A stretch of DNA of 64,000 bases from Conus ventricosus (Eukaryota; Mollusca; Gastropoda; Neogastropoda; Conidae). The notes beneath the pieces were generated by a model. The model was not told where the DNA came from. It saw only the letters and a program-made list of their open reading frames with translations, and made no database searches. Position numbers and translations under genes: made by a program. This document shows, piece by piece, positions 1 to 11,143 of this stretch; within the stretch, counting starts at the first letter, position 1, and every line of letters starts with the position of its first letter. The DNA lies in the NCBI GenBank assembly GCA_018398815.1, contig CM031614.1, forward strand, positions 51,345,941-51,409,940, given 5' to 3'.

Positions 1-936
1 TGGTGTCCTACACCATGCTGTTTGGTATCATACCATACTTGCATCCTCTGCCACACTGTTTGGTACCATTCTATATCTGTTTCCTACACGCACACCCCCA
101 CACGCGCATACATACTATCTCACCCGTCCTTCCATTCACACAGTACACATTTATTCAATGGAAATGCGGAAGTGAGTTCGAACAAAACAGGTTTAGGTAC
201 CCTAACGTAAAACACTGCTTAGAAGATACGGTTTAATGTTCATTTAAAAGATGAGTGTGGTGGAGTTTGACGGATGCAGCAAGGTAAAGCAGTTTCATGT
301 TTGTAGTGCAGAACTGGGAGATTTTCCACGGCGTTTCTGAGGTACAACAAATCTGCCACTGCAAAAGAACTGAACCTTTAAGCAATGCCAGGAGGATTCG
401 AACTTTCAACGTTTGAATGTGAACTCGGAGGTCCACCACCGAACAAAACAAAACCGGTATCTCAGCTGGTATCAAACTGGGTAAGCCCAAAGACGTAGAA
501 GACAGAGGGTAGATATCTTGCTTTCATACTATTCGCCTTTGCTGGGAGCCTCGTTCGCTCGTCAGGTCACAAACCATTTCCGGGCAGTCCAGTCACCGTA
601 CGTCTTGAGAGAACGTTGCGGCTGTCGTCTCAGGTATCTATTTTAACTAGCCTGCAGTGATCTGTTGTACAGTGCCTTTGGCCCCGCACCAAGCCTTTGC
701 ATGCGCAAGCAAACCGTTGTGTGTATGCTCCACACCTGACAGTTTAACTCTATCTGCGACAACACGTGGCAAACATACCGCCAACCCCTTAAAAGTAATC
801 AGCCAGCCAGCCAACTGAATCAAGAGGCAGTGGCGAATGTCCCCGACATGCTGAATGAAACTGTAGCAAAAGGTGAAGATACTCATCCTCCCCCTTCCAT
901 CTCTAGGGTCAGGCCTTTTCTGCGATAACTACTGAC
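1..936. other. Non-coding end of copy A: array edge and putative SINE
   Basis: Positions 1-75 are the last units of the 38-bp array that is complete at 29.2-30.4k, and the following sequence aligns with 30,400-30,926 and 32,366-32,718 of copy B. A tRNA-like segment sits at 380-500. The empty insertion site of the inverted-repeat element (CCGG at 580-583) lies here. I see no exon in 110-936. Confidence 0.7.
385..500 (-). repeat. Putative tRNA-derived SINE (copy A)
   Basis: On the minus strand a sequence AGTTCGAATCCTCC resembles the pol III B box / T-arm of a tRNA. About 60 bases upstream of it lies TACCAGCTGAGATACCGG, an A-box-like stretch. The same pair recurs at 30,742-30,850 in copy B with a few substitutions, so it predates the duplication. 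The cloverleaf is not convincing as a functional tRNA. Confidence 0.4.
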
Positions 937-1109
937 CTGGACAGGCTGGGGCATCACAAGGACGTGACTCTGTGGACGCACCACTGCACTCATCGCCACC
1001 ATTGGCTGGCGCCGGATCGTCACACGACCGGAACGGAAAATCTGACCACGGTGTCCGCACGTGACGTTGCACGAGGTCCAGTCTGACCAGTTTCCCCATC
1101 CACCATGCA
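937..1109 (-). CDS. Exon: thrombospondin type 1 repeat 3 (copy A), 1-bp deletion
   Basis: It has the same borders as the copy B exon at 32.8k (acceptor CTACAG, donor GTCAGT) but is 173 bp long. The start reads VHGGWGNWSDWTSCNVTCGH. One base is missing where copy B has CCGAGAACGG and copy A CCGGAACGG, so the second half is out of frame. The downstream coding content (DECSG, ACPG) is otherwise preserved. Either it is a recent lesion or a consensus error. Confidence 0.75.
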
Positions 1110-1818
1110 CTGTAGAGGAGAAAATTGTGTTATAAATATCTTTTTTTCCTGTAGTTTTCTCAACTTTTCTTTTTATTCGTGTGTTTTTTCCCTCCCTTTT
1201 TTTCCCCGAGTTCTTTCTCCTTGTACCTTAAATTTCGTCTTTTTTTCTGTCTTTCCGTGTTTCTTTCACACTTTCTCTTCCATCTGTTTCTTTTTGTCAA
1301 CAACCCACCAATTAAATCATGGCTATTTGCTGCTTTAATTTCTTGCTTTTTTATTCCTTTAGTTTGTGGGGTTTTTGTTTGCTTCCCGTACTCTTTTCTT
1401 TCCCAATTTTTTTATCTTGCTTTTGTTCTCGGTGGATGGTGGTCCTTTTTGACAATTTATACCGCGATGCCTGTAAAACATGGAGACAACATGAAAGACA
1501 GGAAATGAATCACAATCCTGTGACTCATTAACGTTGTAGAAACCTCTACAGTAAACCGAACATTTTCATCTCTCTCACATACTCAGTATGTCACACTCAC
1601 TCTCTCCTGTGTCCCCTCCCCCTTTCTCTCTCACGTTGTGAACTCACCTCTCTCTCTATTTATGAAATTCATCACCTTCCTTAATTCATAAAAATCCCCA
1701 TCCTCTCTCAATTTAAACTCATCACTCACTTGCTATTTTCCCCTAATTTTTCAAACTCCCCATCCACTTTCTTTCTCTGTTTATATCTATGTATCAAGCT
1801 CACCTTTCTCTCTAACGG

Positions 1819-1886
<68 letters not shown>

Positions 1887-1907
1887 TGCTGTACGTGCAC
1901 TTCTTAC
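1110..1907. other. Intron between TSP1 repeats 2 and 3, copy A
   Basis: Strongly T/C-rich on the plus strand (A/G-rich in the transcript), with a (CA)n microsatellite at 1,820-1,882. It matches copy B 32,893-33,517 closely apart from indels, except that copy B is about 170 bp shorter. No coding signal. Confidence 0.7.
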
Positions 1908-2081
1908 CAGGACAGGCCGCGGTGTTGCACGTGCTGGTTTCATTGTCTTCTCCCTCGCAAACAACCTGCAGAGTGTCACTTTCCGCCGACCTGTCGCATG
2001 TGCGCTGGCGAGTTGTCTCCCCGCCTTCACATGAGGCGCTACAGTCAGACCATGTAGACCATTCACTCCAGTTACCGGTCA
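1908..2081 (-). CDS. Exon: thrombospondin type 1 repeat 2 (copy A), intact
   Basis: This is a 174-bp phase 1-1 exon with acceptor ATTACAG and donor GTAAGA. It encodes VTGNWSEWSTWSDCSASCEG, then TTRQRTCDRSAESDT and ETSTCNTAACPG. It has the Trp ladder, the C-x2-SC core, the basic R-x-R-x-C strand and six cysteines, all canonical for TSP1. A (CA)n tract begins 26 bases past the donor, so an unusually long CA/GT repeat sits at the start of the next intron in both copies. Confidence 0.85.
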
Positions 2082-2524
2082 CTGTAATCAGGATGTAATG
2101 AGTGATTAACAAATCATATAAATGAGTGATTTTTTTTTATAGATCTGCTATCGATCAATTTTGAAACAAGAATGTGTTGGAAGAAGGCCTATATTGGTCG
2201 ATGACAAAGTTCAATCGTGACAGTTTTAAATTCAATACTGTGTCAAAGTGTACGCGAGGCATCAAATAATAACATGAAAATGAGAACACTGAAATAACAA
2301 ACACAGAAGAGCGCTGAAATAGGTTTATCTACATATCCACCACCTATCTCTCCATCTGTCTATTTTTTTAACATACAAATAAATGAACAGGACCCAATCT
2401 TCAAACATTCTCTGCGATTTTCCAAGCAGTTGCAGAATTTAAGAATCAACTTGCTGCGCACTTTTAACATACAATTTCTTAAAACTACAGATCCATTCGA
2501 GCTTGTAGCCTTTTTTCAAAATAA

Positions 2525-3113
2525 AGTTTCCTCCCTCCCCCTTCCACCACACCCCATCCATCTATTTGACAAACCAACTGCCCTCCCTCCCCTTCCACCA
2601 CACCCCATCCATCTATTTGACAAACCATACTGCCCTCCCTCCCCCTTCCACCACACCCCATCCATCTATTTGACAAACCATACTGCCCTCCCTCCCCCTT
2701 CCACCACACCCATCCATCTATTTGACAAAACCATACTGCCCTCCTCCCCCTTCCACCACACCCCATCCATCTATTTGACAAACCATACTGCCCTCCCTCC
2801 CCCTTCCACCACACCCCATCCATCTATTTGACAAACCATACTGCCCTCCCTCCCCCTTCCACCACACCCCATCCATCTATTTGACAAACCATACTGCCCT
2901 CCCTCCCCCTCCTTCCACCACACCCCATCCATCTATTTGACAAACCATACTGCCCTCCCTCCCCCTTCCACCACACCCCATCCATCTATTTGACAAACCA
3001 TACTGCCCTCCCTCCCCCTTCCACCACACCCCATCCATCTATTTGACAAACCATACTGCCCTCCCTCCCCCTTCCACCACACCCCATCCATCTATTTGAC
3101 AAACCATACTGCC
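2525..3113. repeat. 53-bp tandem array, about 11 units
   Basis: The unit includes CTTCCACCACACCCCATCC and ATCTATTTGACAAACCATAC and recurs nearly identically with small C-run length changes. Copy B has just one unit at 34,145-34,198, so the array expanded in copy A or contracted in copy B. Confidence 0.9.
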
Positions 3114-3797
3114 CTCACACCAGCTGGGTATGAAGTTTCTTTTTGCGCTGGTGGATTAGACCTAAATCAGAGCTTGTTCTAGTAATTTCTTTTTGAAAAG
3201 ATATTGTTAATTGCAAAATCAGTACAAGTTTCAGCGATTTCAACAGGGTTTTTCAATATACCAATGAGCTAAGAAAAACATTTTTCTTGTTTAGCAATAA
3301 ACCGCTCAATATACTGCTTTTTTTTGTTTAAAAGAAAAAAAAGAACATGACAGAGGTAAAAAAAAATTGTTTTTTTCAGTAATCAGTTTAACCGTGTTTA
3401 CGTATTTCATTGAAAAAAAAGAAGATATGTGGGAGAAATATATTGATATTCAATTATACTGGCATTCTTTTCAAAACGAGGTGACTGAGGGCGGAAAAAT
3501 GAAGCACGTTTTTGAAAGAAACGGTATGAGTTCCTGCACACGATACAGATAAACAGATTACATGACAAAACACAATGCATTTCGACCTTTGGGTCTTTTG
3601 AGCAAAAACAAACAACATTTAGGACAAATGAAATCAAAGAACGAGAAACCACGTATCTTCTCATATTTGGTGCAAAAAGGCCGTTAAGAAAGGGATCGTG
3701 GGAGTTAAAATAGTAATGATTACAACAATAGTAATGGTAACAATGGCAATAATAGCTACAATAGTGGCGATGATGAAAACGTCAATTTATGATAAGA

Positions 3798-3900
3798 GGG
3801 ATACTAGTAATTTTTTTTAGTGTTGATAGTTATTAACACTAGTAATCTTTTTTTAGGGTTAATTATTAATAACACTTAAAAAAAGAATTACCAGTATCCC
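3798..3900. repeat. Short foldback (inverted repeat), copy A
   Basis: The ends are GGGATACTAGTAAT and ATTACCAGTATCCC, nearly perfect reverse complements, and the interior also contains inverted AT-rich arms (GTTATTAACAC and related). The copy B counterpart at 34,876-34,979 has perfect 14-base ends. It could be a tiny MITE or a structural element. Confidence 0.6.
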
Positions 3901-4545
3901 CCTCAGTATCAGTATCCTCCTGCTTATATTGCTCGTAAAAGTGACGCGTAATTGTTCCAAACTTAACCAAGTTCGTAGTACTTCTATTATCATTATGACA
4001 ATGTCCTGTTTTGACCAGTATATTTTTTTCATTGCAGTACCCACCCCCCCTCCACCCATGCACTTTCCCCTCTTTCTTTCCCTCTCCCTCCCTCCTCACC
4101 TCGTCTCACTGACGTTTCTGGTATAGGCCAGGACAAGTGGACAGTTAAGCGAGTTTCAACTGCATACTCGCTATGTTGTTGTGTTGTTCTTGTATGTGTG
4201 CGTGTGTATGTGCGAGTGCGTAAGTGTGTGTGTGTTGTGTGTACGTGTGTGCGTGTGAGTGTGTGTGTGTGTGTGTGGTTGTGTGTGTGTGTGTGTGTGT
4301 GTGTTGTAGTTTCCAAAAATCAAGCGAAATAGATGGCGGTCTCCTAACCCACCATAGGATGTCAGAGGTTTAGCTTATCATGCAATGCATTGCTGTTGTT
4401 TGCTTCTTTTTCACAACGTAGTCTGAACTTTTCTCCGTGCAATTCTGACAGCACTGAAAGCCCTACGCAGTCGATTACGTTCTGAAGACGAAAAAAACTA
4501 AATACCGGTGTGGTAAAAACTAATGACTCATGGAGCCCCTCTCAC

Positions 4546-4711
4546 CCACACACACGCTGTCCCCACAGTCCCTAGTCTCCACACCGTCCCCTGTGCAGTT
4601 GGCGCCGCCGTTAGAGGGAGGAGGGTTGTTGCAGTCACGCTGACGAGCTGCCGGCCCTGGCAGTCGGCGGAGCACTCCGTGTACTCGTTCCACTCACTCC
4701 ACTCCCGTCAA
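4546..4711 (-). CDS. Exon: thrombospondin type 1 repeat 1 (copy A), frameshifted
   Basis: Acceptor GTCGGCAG precedes 4711 and donor GTGAGA follows 4546. One frame gives WSEWNEYTECSADCQGRQ and another gives QRDCNNPPPSNGGANC followed by GDGVETRDCGDSVCVG. Together these contain all six TSP1 cysteines. The 166-bp length is not a multiple of three, confirming at least one indel, and the first codons also require a base near GGGAGTGG. The domain identity is secure even though the frame is broken. Confidence 0.7.
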
Positions 4712-4816
4712 CTGCCGACATACAGAGACAAGGCATAGTGGTGTGTAGCATGTGCATGCCAACCGGAGGGCCTGACAGACAGATAGACAAACACACACAG
4801 ACGAGCACCTCAAAAC

Positions 4817-4872
<56 letters not shown>

Positions 4873-4944
4873 CAACACAATCCACATTCTCTTTCACGAA
4901 CTATATACGCACAAACACACACACGCGCGCGTGAGCACGCGCGG

Positions 4945-5009
<65 letters not shown>

Positions 5010-5040
5010 CATACATACTCACTCCATCACACCCACTCAC
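4712..5040. repeat. CA-rich microsatellite intron, copy A
   Basis: The short intron between the EGF and TSP1-1 exons consists mostly of (CA)n tracts at 4,829-4,874 and 4,950-5,008 with interruptions. The matching copy B intron (36,889-37,447) is also CA-filled but longer. In the transcript this is (GU)n. Confidence 0.85.
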
Positions 5041-5309
5041 TAATCTCAGCTCCACAACGGTCCCCAGTATATCCAGGTGGACACAGACAGGAATAGCTGA
5101 TGCCGTCATCGTCGTCATCATCATCAGCGTCAGCGTCAGCAGGTACACAGGTGGCGTTGTTGAGGCACTGGTGCAGCAGACAGGGATCCGGAGGGGTGTC
5201 ACAGGTGTCCCCTGTCCACCCGTCCTGACACAGACACTGGAACTCCCCCCACCCCATCCTGAACACACCCCATGCTGGCCACAGGGCTTGGAGCTGCACT
5301 CGTCCACGG
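5041..5309 (-). CDS. Exon: two EGF-like modules (copy A), one frameshift
   Basis: Acceptor CAACAG precedes 5309 and a perfect GTGAGT donor follows 5041, phase 1-1 with one base missing (269 bp). The start reads VDECSSKPCGQHGVC, the frame slips near 5,255, and then reads FQCLCQDGWTGDTC, PPDPCLLHQCLNNATC and finally SYSCLCPPGYTGDRC. The second module is complete, whereas in copy B the first one is. Between cysteines 3 and 4 of the second EGF is an acidic insertion of alternating Ala/Asp and then seven Asp, encoded by GAC/GAT triplet repeats. Confidence 0.75.
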
Positions 5310-6682
5310 CTGTTGGAAAGAAGTAGTAGTAGGATGATCGGCTCTCAGTGGCTAGAGACAGGTGGGGGTGTAGGATGGGGGTAGAGGCGGGGGATGGTGT
5401 GCGAGTGGGGCGGAGTGGGTGGCTGATGATTCAATTGGCTTTGACAACCAGGGGAGGGGGCACGTTTTTCTGCTCCTCCTAAATGAGAAAGGAGTAGGAG
5501 AGGGGGTAGGGTAGCATCTGTCCCCTCCCCTCTTCTTTATTCGTCCAACTTTGATGTGATAAAGGAGGTAGACTTAACTTGCAAGCTTAAAAAAGATACC
5601 AACCAAAGAGTGACTTCTGAAGTGGCTCTGAGATTTTTTAGAGATAGAAAAGGTGGCGCTGATGGTGCTTTTGGAAAGAGGAACCCCAGTAGCTGTACAG
5701 GTACGCCCCCCTCCCCTCCCCTCCCCCCCCCCCCCCCCCCCCCCCCTTCTCCCGTTCCTCGATTTTTCTGTCGTCATCTCTGGCCCCCACCCCCTTCCCC
5801 AGACTTCGATTTCCTCCCACTTCCTCTGTCGTACCGTCATCACCTCTGTCCTCTGCTCCTTCCCCCGCTCCTCGGCCCCTCATTCCCATTCTTCTTATCG
5901 TCGTCACTGCTACCCCTCCCTCCAGTCCCCCCCCCCCCCCCCCCCCCTTTCGAGGCCGTTAGGTGTTTATCCTTGTGCCGTCTTTAGAGGAGCATAACAA
6001 ATGGTTCTATTCGTAAGGCAAAGTTTGGTGGTCCCCATCTGCTGACATCTGATGAGTGGTATAATGTTTATTCTTTAATATCTTCTTTCTTCTCCCCTCT
6101 CCCGACGCCCCTCCTTTTTCATTCAGTATTCTTTGCCAAATTATTATCGTAAGTACAGAGAGATTATTTGCCTGGGTTTGGTTCCCTTCATTCTATACTT
6201 CTTCAGCATTTTCTGTCGGCTGTGTTCTGTGATCACAGAAGGTAAATCCTGATATGGGACTACTCTACAATAAACTGTGCATTTCATTGAGTTTATTTCG
6301 TACAGGAAAGGTGGTGGTAGGTGGATGGTGCGGTGATAGGTAATGGAGTGGGAAATGGGAGGAAGTCACAAACAAGACGCATATAAAATGCAAAACTCAC
6401 CAGAAAAAAAGCGAACAAAACGAGATATCAGTCCAATATTCATGCATTGTCGAATATTACAAATAGACTGTCTTCACGAAATAGCAACAAAGACTGAAAA
6501 ACAGAGGAATGCAAACGCCCCCCCCCCCCCCCCCCCCCCCTCTTCCTCTGAAATAAAAGATTTTTTGAGAACATAAAAAGGAATGAGAAAGAAAAGAAGA
6601 TGGAGCAGTCCCTCTAAGCCCCCCCCCCCCCTCCACCTCCTTTCCCACACACATCGGGAAAAAAAAAGAAAATCAGAAATCT

Positions 6683-6729
<47 letters not shown>
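5310..6729. other. Intronic sequence upstream of the copy A EGF exon
   Basis: Pyrimidine-rich with long C runs (5,725-5,746, 5,929-5,947, 6,519-6,540, 6,620-6,631) and a (CA)n tract at 6,684-6,729 that directly abuts the 5' LTR. Diverged similarity to 38.1-38.7k of copy B is visible, for example around AACAAATGGTTCT / AACAAATGGTCCT and CATCTGCTG. No exon. Confidence 0.6.
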
Positions 6730-6731
<2 letters not shown>

Positions 6732-7701
6732 TCATGTGACGTAGCCTTACATTAAGGCATGTGACGCTCCATCACTGTGTTTAGTGATATGAATCATTTC
6801 CCATGCCACAACTAAAAAGGAAAAATATTCATGTGGCATGAGTAGTGTAGCGGGCGTCCCCAAATAATAGTGAGGATTACTCATCAAAAAACAAGGGTGA
6901 TCATTGGGTGAAAGTGACCACTGAGAGATAGTTTAATAAGAGCTGGAAAGGTGCTGGTCATGTGTTTTGAACACTGAGTATGCACTCACTAGGAGGAGGG
7001 AGGAAAGAATCAGTGTTAGCCCAGCAGATGGCCTAGAGACTCGATCTGTCAGGCGCTGGTCAAGGGGTCTTCACCGCTGACCAGTCATTACCAGATGAGC
7101 TAAAATAGTTGGGGAAAGCTACAGGGAAAACCTAAAGAAAAGAGAAAGAAAAAATTCATATGTTGAATTGGGAAGCAAAATCACTTACACAAACCCTTAT
7201 TCGTGTTTCAGCCCTTCACCCTTTACTCTTCACCCCGTCAGGTATTCCTCCTTCGAGACGGGTGGTTAACGATGGCCATGGTGGGGGAACACAACCGGTA
7301 GTTCGCCCCAGCAATTAAAGACTCCAGGTAGAGGAGTCGGATCTCGTCATTTCTCTCGTGACAGGGGAATTCAAGGGGGCGACACAATTTCTGACGCAGA
7401 CAGGGCATCATGACAGTATGGGGCGAGTTGTATCTCTGATGCAGGTATGGCATTCATGATTGCAGGAATTATTTATTCCCCTGGTCGGATTTTGGGGCCC
7501 AATGTTATGTGAAGGTCATCACTTATGGAAACTTGTAATAATTTATTTGATTTCAATTTCGATGTGATTTAGTAAAGTGTTTTCCCCGAAGGAGAGGGGG
7601 AGAAGAACAAACATTCGGTAGTGCGCCTTTTGGTTGATTGGAGGGATTGCGTGTGCGTATGGAGTAAATGCTGTCATGAATGCGTGTGTGCAAAAGTGAC
7701 A
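6730..7701 (+). repeat. 5' LTR of the outer retrotransposon
   Basis: It starts TGTCATGTGACG and ends GTGCAAAAGTGACA. Matching blocks in the 3' LTR include GACGCTCCATCAC, CCATGCCACAAC and AGTGCGCCTTTTGG. It is clean sequence compared with the 3' copy. Confidence 0.85.
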
Positions 7702-9131
7702 GTTTTGACGGTGGTGACCCCGACAAAAGAAAAAATAACAAGAAAGATTTCTATTTTTGCCCTCGGTGCCTGAAAAAAAAGAAAGATAATTTTCATTTGG
7801 GAAAAAAAAAAAGGATTTGATTTGTACCCTCAAGGGGTTTTAGGGAGAAAAAAAAAGAAATTAGTTAATTATTTATTGTGTATAATATTTGCATTTGTTT
7901 TTTTTTTTCTATTTCTATGTGTGTTTTGGGTGGTTGAAATTTCTTTTGGTTGCTGTACTCCGTTAAGTTTTGACCCTTCCCCACCTCGGGACCGATAGCC
8001 TCAACCTCCTCTTGCTCGTACCTGGCAGCAAGGGGGCAGGGCGTTGATGAGTCGCTGTCTTTCCCTGGAGTATTAGATTTTGTTTTGTCCCCCGGACTGA
8101 TAGCCCCAACCCCTTCCTGCTCTGATTTAGCAGGGGGGGGGGGGGGGGGGGGGGGGCATGGCGTTGGGAGGCGGTAGTCCTTCCCCTCTCATAATTAATC
8201 TATTTCTCTCCCTTTCCAAACGCTTTATTTGGATTTTTCCCCTTACCCCTCTGAGTGAGGGATCGAGTTCACCTCATCACGCAACAAGTGTAGGTGGTGG
8301 AGTTGATTACCGCTCAACCCTAATAAACATTTGTTTCTTGATCATCTATTTTTTTGTTTGTTTTGCGTTTGGGTGATTGTGCATTTATTGATTGATTGTT
8401 TATTATTTTGTATTATTACTATAGTGTGTGTATTGTGCATGATTTTTTTTTCCCGTCTCCAGTTTCACGGGAGACAGTGACCACTAGGGTGCTGTCTGAG
8501 GGCTGCTTTTGCTTTCTTGATTTCTTCTCACTGTTCCGATCCTGTATATCCTTTCATTTCCTTTTCACCCCCTTTTTCCAAATCTCTAAACCTTCTCTTC
8601 AAAAAGCTCCTATCTAGTTTTCTTTTCAACATTTTCATCTTTTAGGTAGGGTTTCCGCTAGGTTGTGTTTCTTCCCCTCCTTTTAATTGTGTGTGATTCA
8701 ACTTGTTTTGTAAATTCATTTTCATTTATCGTATAAGGCGATACATTTGTTTTGTGAATTCATTTGAAATTAAGTAAGAAAGAAAGACTGACAACAAGAA
8801 CATTTAAGAACTAAAACTTTATAAAGAATTTATTTCCAGAAAACTTTAATATTGTGTTTGTTTTCCTTTCTTAGGAAAAACAGAGATTAGCATTGAACTT
8901 CATTTTAAAAAAAATCCAAATTGATACCTGTTTTCGAAAACAAAATACTTTTGGAAAAATACATTCCTTGGGTTTGATATCTATCCTGTATTAGTAAGCT
9001 GTTTTCCGTTTACACCGGAAATTGAATTCTTTATTTGTTTAATATATTATAATTACGTTTTTGTGAAACATAAAACACCATCATATATCGCCTTATTTTT
9101 ATTCATACTTAGAAATTGTTTTGTGTTCATT
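7702..9131 (+). other. Long untranslated leader of the outer element
   Basis: About 1.4 kb without coding signal. A segment around 7,983-8,080 (GACCGATAGCC ... GGGCGTTG) is repeated at 8,094-8,168 (GACTGATAGCCCC ... GGCGTTG), the second copy carrying a G run of about 24. The rest is AT-rich. Confidence 0.6.
7712..7724 (+). promoter_or_regulatory. Primer binding site candidate, outer element
   Basis: TGGTGACCCCGAC lies ten bases after the 5' LTR. It begins with TGG, complementary to a tRNA CCA end, and is nearly the same as the nested element's TGGTGCCCCCGAT. The ten-base distance is larger than usual. Confidence 0.5.
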
Positions 9132-10345
9132 ATGGATGATTTTGATAAATATGTTCAACAAGCGGAACGCTTGGGTTTTGATGGAGAAAAACTTACCAAC
9201 TATGTGCAACAATGCATAGATAGGGCAGACAGGCTAAGAGAGAGAGAGAGAAGAAAATCAAAGGAAACTAGAACTAGAGTTTGAAGAAAAAAGACTGCAG
9301 AGGGAATCTGAAGAAAAAACACTACAGAGGGAAGCTAAATCTGAAGAAAAAGATACAGAACGTCAATTTAAGTTGAGGCAGTTAGAATTAGAGACCGATG
9401 CTGAAATTAGAAGATTACAGGCATCGAGAGAACTCCACAGCTCCACCAGTCAGTTCCGCAAGCGCGCCTCAACCAAAAACAGCGTATTTTCCAAAGTTAC
9501 CGCTTTCGAGGAAAAAAACGGATGACATTGATAGTTTTCTTCTCCGATTTATAAGTCACGCAACGTCTTGTGGTTGGCCAAAGGAAAAGTGGACATTGTA
9601 TATTGCATCGTTATTTAAGGGTAGCGATTTGGCACTGTACCACACACTCGCGGCGAAACAAAATTTAGCTTGGGATCAATTGAAAGAAGAACTCCTCAAG
9701 AAATTTCAATGTTCTGCCGATCGTTTTCGTGAACGTGTCCGTTCTGTGCGCCTGACAAAGGAGAATCGTTTCCGTCGTTTCTAATCCGTATGAGTCATTG
9801 TTTAGACGGATTTATCAAAAACGAACAAAACTTTTCATCACTGCAAGATCTCCTTCTTAGAGAACAACTTTTCCAGAGCGTGAGCAAAGATCTGGCCACT
9901 TAAGAAAGGCAATTTGAAAGCGTTGGGGAAATGTGTCAGATGGCTGATCAGTATTGTATCGCTCCCAGATAGGGGCGTGGTAGGAAGGAGACTTTCATCT
10001 TTGAGTCTCATGCATCATGTACAATCCATCGGGACAGGGAAAATTTTCCCGGAAAGGAAATCGTGGGTCTTTTCGGGGTTTTCCTCAAAAAAAACCCAAA
10101 CAAGGAAGGGGCAGGGATCTTTCCGCGGTTCGAGTGATTTTCGTCATTCCCAGTATTTCCCGCCGGAAAAAAAATTTGGCCCTCAGAAAAAGTTCCGGGG
10201 TCGCGGACAACGACCCCCGGAAACCCTTTTTGGGTCATCGTGGACGGGAACCGAAGTTACAAAGTAACACCAACCCATTTGGGCCGATCAACAATGTAAA
10301 GTTTCTTTTGTGTGGCAATTCCATTTGAAAAAAAATTTGCCCTTT
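9132..10345 (+). pseudogene. gag of the outer retrotransposon, frameshifted
   Basis: The ATG at 9132 opens MDDFDKYVQQAERLGFDGEK. A charged Arg/Glu coiled-coil stretch follows, broken by a shift near 9,260. A second frame then reads KTDDIDSFLLRF, GWPKEKWTLYIASLFKG and LLKKFQCSADRFRERV, which is the retrotransposon capsid pattern. A further shift near 9,770 precedes a basic region. Around 10,295-10,345 an LLCGN stretch may be what remains of a CCHC zinc knuckle. The product would form the particle shell. The nested element's gag shares the TDDID motif. Confidence 0.75.
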
Positions 10346-10399
10346 AAAAACCAAATTTGATTAAAACCCCGCTTTGGTCTCCACTGTTTGTGAAGAAGG

Positions 10400-11143
10400 C
10401 CTTTTTTTGGCACCAATAAAATCGGTTGTTTGGACTGGGGTTAGAAAAGGGAAAGCCTTTTCAAACGGATTGCAGGCTTGGGTTTTTTTGCAATCACTGG
10501 TGCACTACAACTTGGTGTAAAAAAATCTTTCGTCCCTTTAAAAACCAGTATCTCAACACCGTCCAAAAGTGAAAGGGTTTTTTTAAAAGGGGCAAGATTG
10601 AAACTTTTTCCGCGGAAAAATTTTTTCGTCGATACACCGTAACTTTTGGTTTTTTACCCCCTTTTGGTTTTTACGAAAACCCAGTTGCGACTTGTTTTTG
10701 GGGCAAATTTCCAGGTGTCGTTTCAGTACAGGGTTTGGGGCTGGAGGATCGTTCGTTTAAGCCGTGAGTACCAGACAGCATCAAAGAGGGGGAAAAGGCT
10801 ACAAACCCGTAAAAGTTTCAAAACGGGGTTTAAAATTTCCAAAATTTAAACCCCAAAAATGATCTAAAAGAAATGGGGAAAGGAAAAGGGCCCTGACGGA
10901 CAAAACTTTCTGCGCTAAACAGACTGCCCACGACATCCCCAACGGACAAAAAAACGAACATACGGGGACTCGCATTTCAAAAGGTGGCGCCGGGACAGGC
11001 CAACAAACAAGTTGTCTTTCCCAAAAAGCCACTTAGAGAAAATAGTACTACAGGCTCATGTTTGGAAAATTTTCGGGGCACTGGGGAATCAAAAAAAACT
11101 TTTAAAGGGAGAGTTTTTTTTCTTTTTATTGGCCAGGGGTCAC
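10400..11143 (+). pseudogene. Protease remnant and N-terminal half of the integrase zinc-binding domain
   Basis: In several frames I can see a VDTP stretch (about 10,630), a region around 10,675-10,715 resembling the NPVADLIIGNIPG-type end of related retropepsins, and at 11,050-11,130 His-bearing AH and GIKKT-like pieces typical of the HHCC finger. The reading frame shifts repeatedly because runs of A, G and T are expanded. It is interrupted at 11,143 by the nested element. Confidence 0.5.

Larger units (their letters stand above)
2082..4545. other. Intron between TSP1 repeats 1 and 2, copy A
   Basis: It holds the 53-bp tandem array (2,525-3,113), a region with AAT/AAC-like triplets (3,710-3,790), a foldback at 3,798-3,900 and GT-rich sequence at 4,190-4,305. 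It aligns with copy B 33,690-36,726. Copy B has only one 53-bp unit but about 1 kb of extra GT-rich sequence (35.4-36.47k). Confidence 0.7.

Noticed and set aside
385..500. A functional tRNA gene
   Set aside because: The B-box-like arm is present but no convincing acceptor stem or anticodon arm could be drawn; a SINE head fits better.
2430..2831. Pro/His repeat frame over the 53-bp array
   Set aside because: Repeat translation, with the opposite strand open as well, and not conserved in copy B where only one unit exists.
5556..5997. Proline-rich frame with PPPP runs
   Set aside because: Produced by C-run and CT-rich intron sequence; overlapping frames on both strands are equally open and no domain is present.
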